Assembly (NCBI RefSeq): GCF_021233415.1
Contig: NZ_CP089466.1
Span: forward strand, 1,364,001 to 1,428,000
DNA length: 64,000 nucleotides
Direction: 5' to 3'
Origin: Halobacterium litoreum
Lineage (GTDB): Archaea; Halobacteriota; Halobacteria; Halobacteriales; Halobacteriaceae
The position numbers were made by a program, and so were the translations under genes. Below, one piece after another: positions 35,342 to 43,695 of this stretch. Numbering within the stretch: position 1 is the stretch's first letter; each line of letters starts with the position of its first letter. The notes under the pieces were generated by a model. The model had not been told where the DNA came from and made no database searches. It saw nothing but the letters and a program-made list of their open reading frames with translations.

Positions 35342-35728
35342 ATGCCCGTGGAGCGCGACCCGTCGGACATGGACGACTGGCAGGAGACCTGGCACCGCGT
35401 TCACGACGTGCTCGGCCACAAGTGGGCGTTCCACGTGCTCCGCGCGCTCGCCGACGGCGACCGCGGCTTCAACGGACTGAAAGACGACCTCCGCGTCCGG
35501 TCGAAGGCGCTGTCCGCGCGCCTCTCTGACCTGCGGTGTGCCGGCCTCGTCGAGCGAGAGGTCGAGGCGACGACGCCGCCGCGGACGACCTACCGACTCA
35601 CCGAGGAAGGGGCGGAGTTCGTCGGCGCGCTCCTGCGCATCGAGGAGATGGCCGACGTGGTGCCGTGTGGCTGTGGCGACGACTGCGAGACGCTGTCCGT
35701 CGCCGACCCGCCGACCTGCGAGTGTTGA
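35342..35728 (+). CDS. HxlR-family winged-helix regulator with a Cys-rich C-terminus
   Basis: The 128 residues match HxlR regulators: HRVHDVLGHKWAFHVLRALA, GFNGLKDDL, the recognition helix SKALSARLSDLRCAGLV and a wing with TTYRLTEEGAEF. Added to the usual fold is a tail with C109, C111, C115, C126 and C128 (CGCGDDC, then CEC), plus C66 in the helix region. This suggests control by thiol oxidation or metal binding. ATG 35369 is an alternative start. The perfect palindrome lies just upstream. Confidence 0.85.
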   Translation: MPVERDPSDMDDWQETWHRVHDVLGHKWAFHVLRALADGDRGFNGLKDDLRVRSKALSARLSDLRCAGLVEREVEATTPPRTTYRLTEEGAEFVGALLRIEEMADVVPCGCGDDCETLSVADPPTCEC

Positions 35729-35746
35729 GTCTGGCGCGGTGGGCTC

Positions 35747-36157
35747 TCAGACCGGCTCGAACCGGTAGCCGTCCCACTCCTGACTCTCGGGTTCGCGGAT
35801 GCCCGCGCCGGGTTCGCGGAGTTCCTCGACGTAGACGGGTTCGACCTCGTCGCCGATTTCGACGCCGTCGGCGGTCGTGAGTTGGCCGAGCGCGCGCACG
35901 GTCTCGCCGTCGACACCGGCAGACGAGTCCGACGAGCCATCCGAGTGTGACTCGGAGACCTCGAACTCGACGATTGCGAGGTGGTTCGGTTCGCGGACGC
36001 CCGGCGGCGTCGCCGTCGAGGTGGTCCACGTGACTACCTCGCCCGTCTCCTCGGAGAGGTCCACGGTGTCGGTCTGGGGTTCGCCGCAGTCGGGACACCG
36101 GGTGTGGCCGGGGTACGTGACGTGACCGTTCTCGCAGCGGTATGCGTCGAGTGTCAT
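35747..36157 (-). CDS. DUF35 OB-fold acyl-CoA-associated protein with zinc ribbon
   Basis: The 136 residues carry a rubredoxin-like zinc ribbon CENGH and CPDCGEP, then an OB-fold (VVTWTTSTATPPGVREPNHL). DUF35 proteins bind thiolases or HMG-CoA synthase and channel acyl groups. The start overlaps the thiolase stop in an ATGA junction, matching the known thiolase-DUF35 complex. Confidence 0.88.
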   Translation of the reverse strand: MTLDAYRCENGHVTYPGHTRCPDCGEPQTDTVDLSEETGEVVTWTTSTATPPGVREPNHLAIVEFEVSESHSDGSSDSSAGVDGETVRALGQLTTADGVEIGDEVEPVYVEELREPGAGIREPESQEWDGYRFEPV

Positions 36158-37305
36158 GGCTGTTCGAGGATGGTGGTGGAGACGCAGTTCCCGAACCCGC
36201 CGACGTTGCACGCGAGGCCGACCTCCGCGTCGACCTGTCGCGCGCCGGCGTCGCCGAGCAACTGCTGGTAGAGTTCGTACGCCTGTGCGACGCCGGAGGC
36301 GCCGAGCGGGTGGCCCTTCGACTTGAGGCCGCCCGAGGTGTTGATGGGGAGGTCGCCGTCGCGGTCGGTGACGCCCTCCTCGACGGCCTTCCAGCCCTCG
36401 CCCTTCTCGAAGAAGCCGAGGTCCTCGCTCTGGAGGAACTCGAGGATGGTGAACATGTCGTGGAGTTCCGCCACGTCGATGTCCTCGGGGCCGCGGTCGG
36501 CCATCTCGTAGGCGATTTGCGAGGACTCGACGACGCCGCCCATCGTCGTCGGGTCGTCGCGCTCGTGGACGACGTGCGTGTCCGTCGCGCCGCCGACGCC
36601 CGACACCACGACGTAGTCGTCGGTGTACTCCCGAGCGACGGACTCGGGGCAGAACACGAGCGCCGCGCTCCCGTCCGTGATGGGACAGAAGTCGTAGAGG
36701 CGCAGGGGGTCCGCGACGATTGGCGAGTCGAGTACGGTGTCGAGGTCGACCTCCTTCCGGAACTGCGCGTGGGGGTTGTCCAGTCCGTTCTTGTGGTTCT
36801 TGACGGCGACCTTCCCGAGGCTCTCGCGGGGCGCGTCGTACTCGTCTAAGTACTTGCGCGCGGTCATCCCCGCGAAACTCGGGAGCGTGACGCCGTGCTT
36901 GTACTCCACGGGGTGCGTGAGGCTGGCGATGACGTCCGTCGCCTCGCCCGTGGTGCGGTGGGTCATCTTCTCGCCGCCGACGAGCATCGTCATCTCGCTG
37001 GCGCCCGACGCGACGGACTGCCACGCGGCGAAGATGCCGGCGCCGCCGGAGGAACTCGTCTGGTCGATGCGCGCCGTGTACGCCGGCACGGCGTTCAGGT
37101 CGTGGGCGAGCGCGTTCGGGACGCCGGTCTGCCCCTCGAACTCGCCGCTCGCCATGTTCGAGACGTAGAGGTGGTCGAGGTCGCTGCCGTCGACGCCCGC
37201 GTCGCGGAGCGCGCTGTCGCCGGCCTCGGCCAGCAACTCGCGTATCCACGCGTCGCGGTCGCCGAACTGCGTCATCGACGCACCGATTATCGCTACGCGG
37301 TCCAT
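36154..37305 (-). CDS. Thiolase-family acetyl-CoA acyltransferase (SCP-x type)
   Basis: The 383 residues have a thiolase fold with the active-site region ARIDQTSSSGGAGIFAAW (the usual nucleophilic Cys position reads Ser here), INTSGGLKSKGHPLGASG with catalytic His, and a late Cys in GGFGNCVSTTIL. This variation is typical of archaeal thiolases that need a DUF35 partner. It is encoded with that partner, and likely acts in acetoacetyl-CoA formation or fatty acid metabolism. Confidence 0.88.
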   Translation of the reverse strand: MDRVAIIGASMTQFGDRDAWIRELLAEAGDSALRDAGVDGSDLDHLYVSNMASGEFEGQTGVPNALAHDLNAVPAYTARIDQTSSSGGAGIFAAWQSVASGASEMTMLVGGEKMTHRTTGEATDVIASLTHPVEYKHGVTLPSFAGMTARKYLDEYDAPRESLGKVAVKNHKNGLDNPHAQFRKEVDLDTVLDSPIVADPLRLYDFCPITDGSAALVFCPESVAREYTDDYVVVSGVGGATDTHVVHERDDPTTMGGVVESSQIAYEMADRGPEDIDVAELHDMFTILEFLQSEDLGFFEKGEGWKAVEEGVTDRDGDLPINTSGGLKSKGHPLGASGVAQAYELYQQLLGDAGARQVDAEVGLACNVGGFGNCVSTTILEQP

Positions 37306-37404
37306 ACGCCACCGACGACGGACCGCTCCTTTACGTTTTCTTCGCGTCCGACACCCAAAGTTCAATGAGGCCTGACATCCGAGTACGCGGAGACACAGCA
37401 CCGC

Positions 37405-38907
37405 ATGGACCCCGACACAGCAGGCCGCGAGGTCGACTCGGACCAAATCGCCGCGCTCAGGGGCGCCGTCGACGCGGACGGCGTCGAATCGCTCGTCGAG
37501 GCGCTCGACAGCGACGACGCCGACGTGCGCGCCGGCGCCGCGTGGCGCCTCGTGGAATCCGCGACCAGCGAACCGACGACGGTGCGCGCGCACCTCGACA
37601 GCGTCGTCGAGTGCGTGAGCGACGACGACGTGTGGGTGCGCCGGGGCGCGACGTGGGTGCTCGCGGAACTCGCGGAGGAGCAACCCGACGCGCTCTCCGT
37701 GAAGTTCTCGGACCTCGTGGAGTTGACGCGCGCCGACGACCCGCTCGTCCGGCAGAACGGCGTGGTCGCCGTGGCGGGCGTGACGAAGTCGTATCCGGCG
37801 CGCGCGACGGCGGGGCTGACGAGTATCGCGCCGCTGACGCGCTCCGAGGACGCGCTGTTGCGGCGGTACGCGAAGCAGGCGGTCCGCGAGGTGACGAAGG
37901 CGATAGCCGAGCGCGCCGACGACGCCGGCTACCCGATGCTGGTTCGCGCGCACCCGGCGTACGCCGAGTTGTTCCCCGAGGGCGTCTCCGTCGTCACGAC
38001 GACCGAGGACGAGCAGCCACAGCCGGTGTACGTCTCGTTCGGCGAGGACGCGCCGAAGCAGGTGGACGACGACGAGTCGTCGGTCGCTGACCGCCCGCCG
38101 GAAGACGTGCCGGCGCCGCCCGACCTCTCGCTGTCGCGGGACGAACTCGACCCGAACATGGAACTCCGCGAGGGCGTGCTGACGACGGACCACCGGGCGG
38201 CCGTCGACGAGGACACGCTGGAGCACGGGCTGGTGACGTTCCGGCGACTGCACGTGGACGACCCGTCGGTCCGGTCGGCGTTCCGCGACGGCGTGGACGC
38301 GTGGGCGGCGGTCGACGGGCACGACCACGTGATGCCCGTGCTGGGACGGGGCGACGACTGGGTGGCGACCCAGTACGACGACGGCGCGACGCTCGACCGG
38401 CGGGGCGCGCCGGAGACGCTGCGCGCGGCGGTGTGGACGGCGGGCGCGGTGACGAAGGCAGTGAGTCACGCGCACGCTCGCGGCGTCGTCCACGGGGGGC
38501 TCCACCCGGGCGCGGTTCGGTTCGTGGACACCGGGTCGGGCTACTGGGACGCGCCCGTCGTGGGCGGCTGGGGGTTCGCGCACGCCGCGAGCGCCGTCTA
38601 CACGCCGCCCGTGCCGGACGCGTTCGCGGCGCCGGAACACCGCGAGCCGGAGACGTACGGGCGCTTCGACCAGGCGACGGACGTGTTCGGCCTCGGCGCG
38701 GTGACGTACTTCCTGTTGACCGGCGAGAGGCCCGTGACCGGCGGCGAGTTGGTGCCCGCGACCCGGCAGAACCCGGCGCTCCCGGCGTCCGCCGACGACC
38801 TGTTCGCGCTCTCCGTCGTCGACGAGAAGCCGGGGCGCTTCGACACCGTGTTGGACTTCCAGCGCGCGCTCGACGGCGTCGCGGCCGACGTCGGAGGTGA
38901 GGCCTGA
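37405..38907 (+). CDS. HEAT-repeat protein fused to a pseudokinase domain
   Basis: The first 190 of 500 residues form HEAT repeats (DVRAGAAWRLVESATS; DVWVRRGATWVLAEL). A linker of about 80 acidic residues leads to a protein-kinase-like domain (about 255-495). The catalytic loop reads VVHGGLHPGAVRF (HGG at 363-365 for HRD), the DFG position reads WGF (389-391), while the APE-like AAPEHREPE and DVFGLGAVTYFLLTGERP remain. The catalytic Asp and metal-binding Asp are therefore gone. It shares a 1-base overlap with a membrane protein and is probably a signalling scaffold. Confidence 0.78.
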   Translation: MDPDTAGREVDSDQIAALRGAVDADGVESLVEALDSDDADVRAGAAWRLVESATSEPTTVRAHLDSVVECVSDDDVWVRRGATWVLAELAEEQPDALSVKFSDLVELTRADDPLVRQNGVVAVAGVTKSYPARATAGLTSIAPLTRSEDALLRRYAKQAVREVTKAIAERADDAGYPMLVRAHPAYAELFPEGVSVVTTTEDEQPQPVYVSFGEDAPKQVDDDESSVADRPPEDVPAPPDLSLSRDELDPNMELREGVLTTDHRAAVDEDTLEHGLVTFRRLHVDDPSVRSAFRDGVDAWAAVDGHDHVMPVLGRGDDWVATQYDDGATLDRRGAPETLRAAVWTAGAVTKAVSHAHARGVVHGGLHPGAVRFVDTGSGYWDAPVVGGWGFAHAASAVYTPPVPDAFAAPEHREPETYGRFDQATDVFGLGAVTYFLLTGERPVTGGELVPATRQNPALPASADDLFALSVVDEKPGRFDTVLDFQRALDGVAADVGGEA

Positions 38908-39617
38908 TGGCGTCGCCGGCGGACGTGCTGGACGCCGTGGCGTTCACGGGCTACGGCATCCTCGTGGTGGCGGGCGCGGCGTTCACGTACTACGCGCTCC
39001 AGAACTACGCGCTCGACCGGATGGAGGGGTACGACCAGTTCTGGGGCTACCTGACGTATCTCGGGCTGGCGGTGGCGGCGTTCGGCGTCTGCGGCCTCGG
39101 TCTCGTCGCCGGCGGCGGCGTCGTGGTGCGAGCGTTCGCGGACGTGGCGCTGTTGTTCTCGATTGCGTTCGTGGCGTTCTCGATGCGGGAGGTGTACTTC
39201 GACAGCGCGCTCGCGCCGCCGCCCGAGGAGCGTGAGACGTCCCTGGAGACGCTGCGCGCGCTGGAGTTCGGGTTCGTCGTCGTCATCGCGCTGGAGTGGG
39301 TGGTCGTGGTGTGGCTCGGCGACACGACGACGACGGCCGTGTTGCGCGGCGTCGGCGCGCTCGGGTTCGCGGCGTACGGCGTGGCGTTCAGCGAGCGCTT
39401 GGAGGCGCTCGCGCACGGCACGACGATGGACACGCTGCGTCGCCACCTGCTCATCGTGATGGTGTGTGCGACGGGCGTCGCGGCGACGGGGCTGGTGGCG
39501 CTGGTCGCGCCGGGCGCCGTCGCGGACAGCATGGAGTACGTCTTCCTCGTGCTGTTGGGCGGGCTGCTGGTGCCGCCGACGATTCGGCTCCAGCAGTCCG
39601 TAGCGAGCCTCGCGTAG
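38907..39617 (+). CDS. Seven-helix membrane protein, unknown function
   Basis: The 236 residues have about seven hydrophobic helices (for example GYGILVVAGAAFTYYALQNY, LEFGFVVVIALEWVVVVWLG, YVFLVLLGGLLVPPTIRL). The spacing resembles haloarchaeal 7TM sensor-like proteins, but I do not recognise a family. ATG lies in the stop of the HEAT-pseudokinase gene (TGATG), so the two products probably form a unit at the membrane. Confidence 0.75.
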   Translation: MASPADVLDAVAFTGYGILVVAGAAFTYYALQNYALDRMEGYDQFWGYLTYLGLAVAAFGVCGLGLVAGGGVVVRAFADVALLFSIAFVAFSMREVYFDSALAPPPEERETSLETLRALEFGFVVVIALEWVVVVWLGDTTTTAVLRGVGALGFAAYGVAFSERLEALAHGTTMDTLRRHLLIVMVCATGVAATGLVALVAPGAVADSMEYVFLVLLGGLLVPPTIRLQQSVASLA

Positions 39618-39631
39618 ACAACGACACCTAC

Positions 39632-39647
39632 TTTAGGGTGGCCTAAA
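39632..39647. promoter_or_regulatory. DtxR-type metal box before the RGP-like gene
   Basis: TTTAGG-GTGG-CCTAAA is a perfect 6+6 inverted repeat. The left half stands 32 bases above ATG 39664, where the TATA element is expected, so a bound regulator would block TBP/TFB. It is the best example of the motif in the window. Confidence 0.65.
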
Positions 39648-39663
39648 TAGTGTGGCGTAACGG

Positions 39664-40812
39664 ATGACCCGAGACGTCTGCGTGGTCGTGCCCACCATCC
39701 GCGAGTACGAGTGCATGCGCTCGTACTTCCGGAACGCGCGCGACCACGGCTTCGACCTGGATCGCCTGTTCGTCGCCCTCGTCACCGAGGACTTCTGTGA
39801 CACCGACGGGATGCGCGAGATGCTCGACGAGGAGGGCGTCGCCGGCGCCGTCTTCGACGAGTCGGACCGCGAGGAGTGGTTCGCCGAGCAGGGCGTCGCC
39901 GAGTACGACCACCTGATTCCCGCGGCGAGTCACGCCCAGACCTCCTTCGGCCTGCTGTACATGTGGGCCAACGAGTTCGAGTACGGCGTGTTCATCGACG
40001 ACGACACGCTCCCCCACGACGACCACGGCTTCTTCGGCACGCACCTCGAGAACCTCGCGTTCGAGGGCGAAACCGAGGGCGTCGCCTCGGACGAGGAGTG
40101 GGTGAACGTCCTCTACCAGTCCGACACCGACCTCTACCCGCGGGGCTACCCGTACTCCGCGATGGACGAGACCGTCGAGACGGAACCGACCGAGGTCGAC
40201 CACGTCGTCGCGTCGCAGGGCCTCTGGACGAACGTTCCGGACCTCGACGCGGTGCGCATCCTGATGGACGGAGACCTGCAGGGACAGGCCCAGACGCGCA
40301 CCGAGACGGGGGACTTCGACCGGGACTTCGTCGCCCGGGAGGGCAACTACCTCACCGTCTGCTCGATGAACCTCGCGTTCCGCCGCGAGGTCATTCCGGC
40401 GTTCTACCAGTTCCCGATGGACGAGAACGCGTGGGACGTGGGCCGCTTCGACGACATCTGGAGCGGCGTCCTGTTGAAGCGCGCGGCCGACGTGGTGGGC
40501 GGCCACGTCTACAACGGCGACCCGCTCTGCGAGCACAACAAGGCGCCGCGGTCGACGTTCGACGACCTCGCGAACGAGGTCGCGGGCCTCGAACTGAACG
40601 AGCACTTCTGGAAGGAGGTCGCGGCCGTCGACCCCGAGGAGGCGAGTTACGCGGCGGTCGCGCAGGCCGTCGGTCGACGGCTCACGGACGGCGACTACGG
40701 CGAGTACAACAACGGCGCGTTCCTGAACGAGTGCGGCGAGTACCTGCTCGATTGGGTGCAGTGTCTGGACGCATTGGCGGACCGCGAGGTCGCGGTCCCG
40801 GCAGACGACTGA
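39664..40812 (+). CDS. RGP/UDP-arabinopyranose-mutase-like glycosyltransferase-fold protein
   Basis: The 382 residues resemble plant reversibly glycosylated polypeptides: VVVPTIREYECMRSYFRNA, the acidic motif IDDDTLP (DDD 112-114), RGYPYS with R160 at the place of the plant self-glycosylated Arg, QGLWTNVPDLDAV and VCSMNLAFRREVIPAFY. RGPs interconvert UDP-arabinopyranose and furanose or self-glucosylate. The archaeal substrate is unknown. A perfect metal box controls it, and an iron ABC operon follows downstream. Confidence 0.8.
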   Translation: MTRDVCVVVPTIREYECMRSYFRNARDHGFDLDRLFVALVTEDFCDTDGMREMLDEEGVAGAVFDESDREEWFAEQGVAEYDHLIPAASHAQTSFGLLYMWANEFEYGVFIDDDTLPHDDHGFFGTHLENLAFEGETEGVASDEEWVNVLYQSDTDLYPRGYPYSAMDETVETEPTEVDHVVASQGLWTNVPDLDAVRILMDGDLQGQAQTRTETGDFDRDFVAREGNYLTVCSMNLAFRREVIPAFYQFPMDENAWDVGRFDDIWSGVLLKRAADVVGGHVYNGDPLCEHNKAPRSTFDDLANEVAGLELNEHFWKEVAAVDPEEASYAAVAQAVGRRLTDGDYGEYNNGAFLNECGEYLLDWVQCLDALADREVAVPADD

Positions 40813-40840
40813 CGGCGTTCGCGGTCGCCCGCGAACCGGT

Positions 40841-40850
40841 AATTATAAAC
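40841..40850 (+). promoter_or_regulatory. TATA box of the iron ABC operon
   Basis: AATTATAAAC, centred 30 bases above ATG 40876, is a good archaeal TATA element. The metal box at 40853 lies just after it. Confidence 0.55.
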
Positions 40851-40852
40851 GT

Positions 40853-40868
40853 TTTAGGCCGACCTAAT
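40853..40868. promoter_or_regulatory. DtxR-type metal box of the iron ABC operon
   Basis: TTTAGG-CCGA-CCTAAT is an inverted repeat with 11 of 12 arm positions matching. It lies between the TATA box and ATG 40876, over the transcription start, as expected for iron-dependent repression by an Idr/SirR-type protein. Confidence 0.65.
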
Positions 40869-40875
40869 TCAGAGT

Positions 40876-42030
40876 ATGAGCGAACGATTCGGACAGTCTC
40901 GACGCCGATTCCTCGCGGCGACGGGCGCAGCGACGCTGACTGGTCTCTCCGGCTGTACCGGCATCCTCGGCGGCGGCTCGGACGGCTCCGACGGCGACAA
41001 GCCGACGCTCGCGGACTTCCGGGGCTCCGGGCAGTTCGTCTCCGACCGCCCCGCCCCCGGCGGCACCTCCATCGAAGACCTCCCGGACCTCGAAGGCGAC
41101 CTCTCGGTCTACCTCGGCGGCGGCGAGGGCGGCCGGTACGTCAACCTCATGGAACTGTTCAACAGTTACTACGACGGCTTCGAGGCGACGTGGGACACCC
41201 AGCCCTCCAGCCAACTCGCGAACACCGTCGTCCAGGAACACGAGAGCGGCACCACGCAGGCCGACGTCTTCTGGTCGGTCGACATCGGGTCGCTGGCGTA
41301 CGTCTCCGAGAACGGCGCGACCACCACGCTCTCCAGTGACACCGTCTCCCCGGCCTTCGAGCGCTACCACCCGAACGACCAGTGGGTCGGCGTCGCGGGC
41401 CGCTCGCGGGCCATCCCGTACAACACCGACGAGTTCAGCGAGTCCGACATGCCCACGAGCATCGACGCGTTCACCACCGAGTCCCGGTTCGCCGGGAACG
41501 TCGGCTGGGCGCCGACCTACGGCGCGTTCCACGGGTTCGTCACCGCGATGCGACTCATCCGCGGCGAGGAAGCCACCCGCGAGTGGCTCAACGGGATGCT
41601 CGACCAGAACGTCAACCGCTACAACAACGAGTACCTCGTCGCGCAGGCGACGTCGAACGGCGAACTCGGCGCCGGCTTCGCGAACCACTACTACACGATG
41701 CTCGTGCTCGCCGGCCGGCCCGACGCCCCCCTCGACGTGACGTTCACGCAGAACGACGCCGGGTCGCTCGTGAACGCCGCCGGCGCCTCCGTCCTGAAGG
41801 GGTCGAACAAGAGCGACCTCGCCGAGAACTTCGTCCGTCACCTGCTCTCCGCGGAGGCCCAGGAGTTCCTCGCCACGCGCGGCTTCGCGTACCCGATGAT
41901 CGAGGGCGTCGACCCGGTCGGCCCGCTCCCGCCGCTCAGCGAACTCCAGCCGCCGGAACTCGACCTCCAGAAGCTGTCGAACGTCCAGCCCACCCTCGAA
42001 CTGCTCCGGGACGTCGGCATCCTCTCGTAG
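40876..42030 (+). CDS. Fe(III) ABC transporter substrate-binding lipoprotein
   Basis: This is an FbpA/Sfu-type extracellular binding protein of 384 residues. The N-terminus has a Tat signal (SRRRFLAATGAATLTG) with a lipobox LSGC, so the mature protein is a membrane-anchored lipoprotein. The domain shows LANTVVQEHESGTTQADVFW and NTDEFSESDMPTSIDAF. It is first in an operon with permease, ATPase and a glycosyltransferase, under a metal box. Confidence 0.88.
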   Translation: MSERFGQSRRRFLAATGAATLTGLSGCTGILGGGSDGSDGDKPTLADFRGSGQFVSDRPAPGGTSIEDLPDLEGDLSVYLGGGEGGRYVNLMELFNSYYDGFEATWDTQPSSQLANTVVQEHESGTTQADVFWSVDIGSLAYVSENGATTTLSSDTVSPAFERYHPNDQWVGVAGRSRAIPYNTDEFSESDMPTSIDAFTTESRFAGNVGWAPTYGAFHGFVTAMRLIRGEEATREWLNGMLDQNVNRYNNEYLVAQATSNGELGAGFANHYYTMLVLAGRPDAPLDVTFTQNDAGSLVNAAGASVLKGSNKSDLAENFVRHLLSAEAQEFLATRGFAYPMIEGVDPVGPLPPLSELQPPELDLQKLSNVQPTLELLRDVGILS

Positions 42031-43695
42031 ATGGCCACCAGCGACCGCCTCGACAGGCTCCGGAACGACGCCAGCGACGACGCCGACGAAGACACCGGGT
42101 TCTCGCTGGCCGCCACCGCCGGCGCCGTCGCGGCGGTCGTCTCGCTCCCCGTGGTCGTCCTCTTGGCGCGCGCCTCCGACTACGGCCTCGGCCACCTGCT
42201 CGGGCTCGTCGCGAAGCCCAGCAGCGTGCAGGTGCTCGTCAACAGCCTCGTGCTCACCGGCATCGTGACCGTCGGCTGTATTGCCGTCGGCGTCCCGCTC
42301 GCGGTGCTCACCGTCCAGACCGACCTGCCGTTCCGGCGGTTCTGGACCATCGTCGGCGCGCTCCCCCTCGTCGTCCCGAGTTACATCGGCGCGTTCACGT
42401 TCATCGCGGCGTTCGGCCCGCGGGGCGAACTCGCGGACCTGCTCGCGCCCCTCGGTATCGAGCGCATCCCCGCCATCTACGGGCTGCACGGCGCCGCGCT
42501 CGTGTTGGTTCTGTTCACGTACCCGTACGTGTTCCTCACCACGCGGGCCGCGCTCCTCTCGTTCGACGGCACGCTCGTCGAGGCGGCGCGCACGCTCAAT
42601 CATTCCCGCTGGGAGGCGTTCAAGCGCGTGACGCTCCCCCAGATTCTCCCCGGCATCACCGCGGGCGGCCTGCTCGCGTCGCTGTACGCGCTCTCTGACT
42701 TCGGGACGCCGTCGCTGATGCGCTACCAGGTGTTCACACAGCAGATTTACGTCGCCCAGCGCAGCCTCGGCGTGCCCGAGGGCTACCCCGCGATGCTGTC
42801 CCTGCAGTTGCTCGCCGTCGTCGCCGTCGTGCTCGCACTGGAGTCCCGCATCGGCGGCTCGACGACGTCGTACATCTCTCGGGGGTCCCGGCAGCCCAAC
42901 CGCATCGAACTCGGCGCCTGGAAGTGGCCGGCGCTCGCGTTCTGCGCGCTCGTCGCCGTCCTCTGTCTCGGCGTGCCGCTGGGCGTGCTCGGCTGGTGGC
43001 TCTACCGCGGCGGCGAGACCGTCTTCCAGTTCGACCCCGCCGTCGCGTGGAACTCCCTGAAGGTCGCCGTCGCCGCGGCGCTCGTCGCCACCCTGATGGC
43101 GCTCCCGGTCGCGGGCTACGGCGCGCGCTCGGACTCGCTGACGTCGACGGTCGTCGACCGCCTCACGTACGTCGGGTACGCGATTCCCGGCGTCGTCATC
43201 GGCCTCGCGCTCATCTACCTGACGACGAGCGCTGACCTCCTGACGTGGTGGCTGCCGGTCGGCGCCGAGTCGGTCACGGGCCTCCTCCAGTCCGTCTACA
43301 AGACCGTCCCGCTGCTCGTGTTCGCGTACGTCGTGCGCTTCCTCCCGCAGGCCGTCGGCACCGTCAAGTCCTCCGTCCTGCAGGTCGACCCGAAGCTCAC
43401 GGAGGCCGCCCAGACGCTCGGGCGGTCGCCGTTCGCGGCGTTCCGCGAGGTCACGCTCCCGCTCATCGCGCCCGGCGTCGCCGCCGGCGCCGCGCTCGTG
43501 TTCCTCACGACGATGAAGGAACTCCCGGCGACGCTCTTGCTGAGTCCGATAGGCTTTGAAACCCTCGTGTCCTACATCTGGCTCGTCAGAGGAGCCGGCT
43601 CGTACGGCGCGGCGGCGATTCCCGCGCTCGTGCTCGTGGGCGTCTCCGCGCTCTCGATGGTCGTCATCCTCGCTCAGGAACGATACAATGGCTGA
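42031..43695 (+). CDS. Fe(III) ABC transporter permease (FbpB type, fused halves)
   Basis: This 554-residue membrane protein has about 12 helices and two permease halves. The first EAA-like loop is VEAARTLNHSRWEAFKRVTL, the second LTEAAQTLGRSPFAAFREVT. This double layout is normal for FbpB-type iron permeases. The gene starts directly after the binding protein stop and overlaps the ATPase by 8 bases. Confidence 0.9.
   Translation: MATSDRLDRLRNDASDDADEDTGFSLAATAGAVAAVVSLPVVVLLARASDYGLGHLLGLVAKPSSVQVLVNSLVLTGIVTVGCIAVGVPLAVLTVQTDLPFRRFWTIVGALPLVVPSYIGAFTFIAAFGPRGELADLLAPLGIERIPAIYGLHGAALVLVLFTYPYVFLTTRAALLSFDGTLVEAARTLNHSRWEAFKRVTLPQILPGITAGGLLASLYALSDFGTPSLMRYQVFTQQIYVAQRSLGVPEGYPAMLSLQLLAVVAVVLALESRIGGSTTSYISRGSRQPNRIELGAWKWPALAFCALVAVLCLGVPLGVLGWWLYRGGETVFQFDPAVAWNSLKVAVAAALVATLMALPVAGYGARSDSLTSTVVDRLTYVGYAIPGVVIGLALIYLTTSADLLTWWLPVGAESVTGLLQSVYKTVPLLVFAYVVRFLPQAVGTVKSSVLQVDPKLTEAAQTLGRSPFAAFREVTLPLIAPGVAAGAALVFLTTMKELPATLLLSPIGFETLVSYIWLVRGAGSYGAAAIPALVLVGVSALSMVVILAQERYNG

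Noticed and set aside
36154-38640. An 828-codon minus-strand frame ending in the thiolase
   Set aside because: Only the last 383 codons are the thiolase; the upstream part is antisense to the HEAT-pseudokinase gene and reads as Arg/Val/His-rich shadow.
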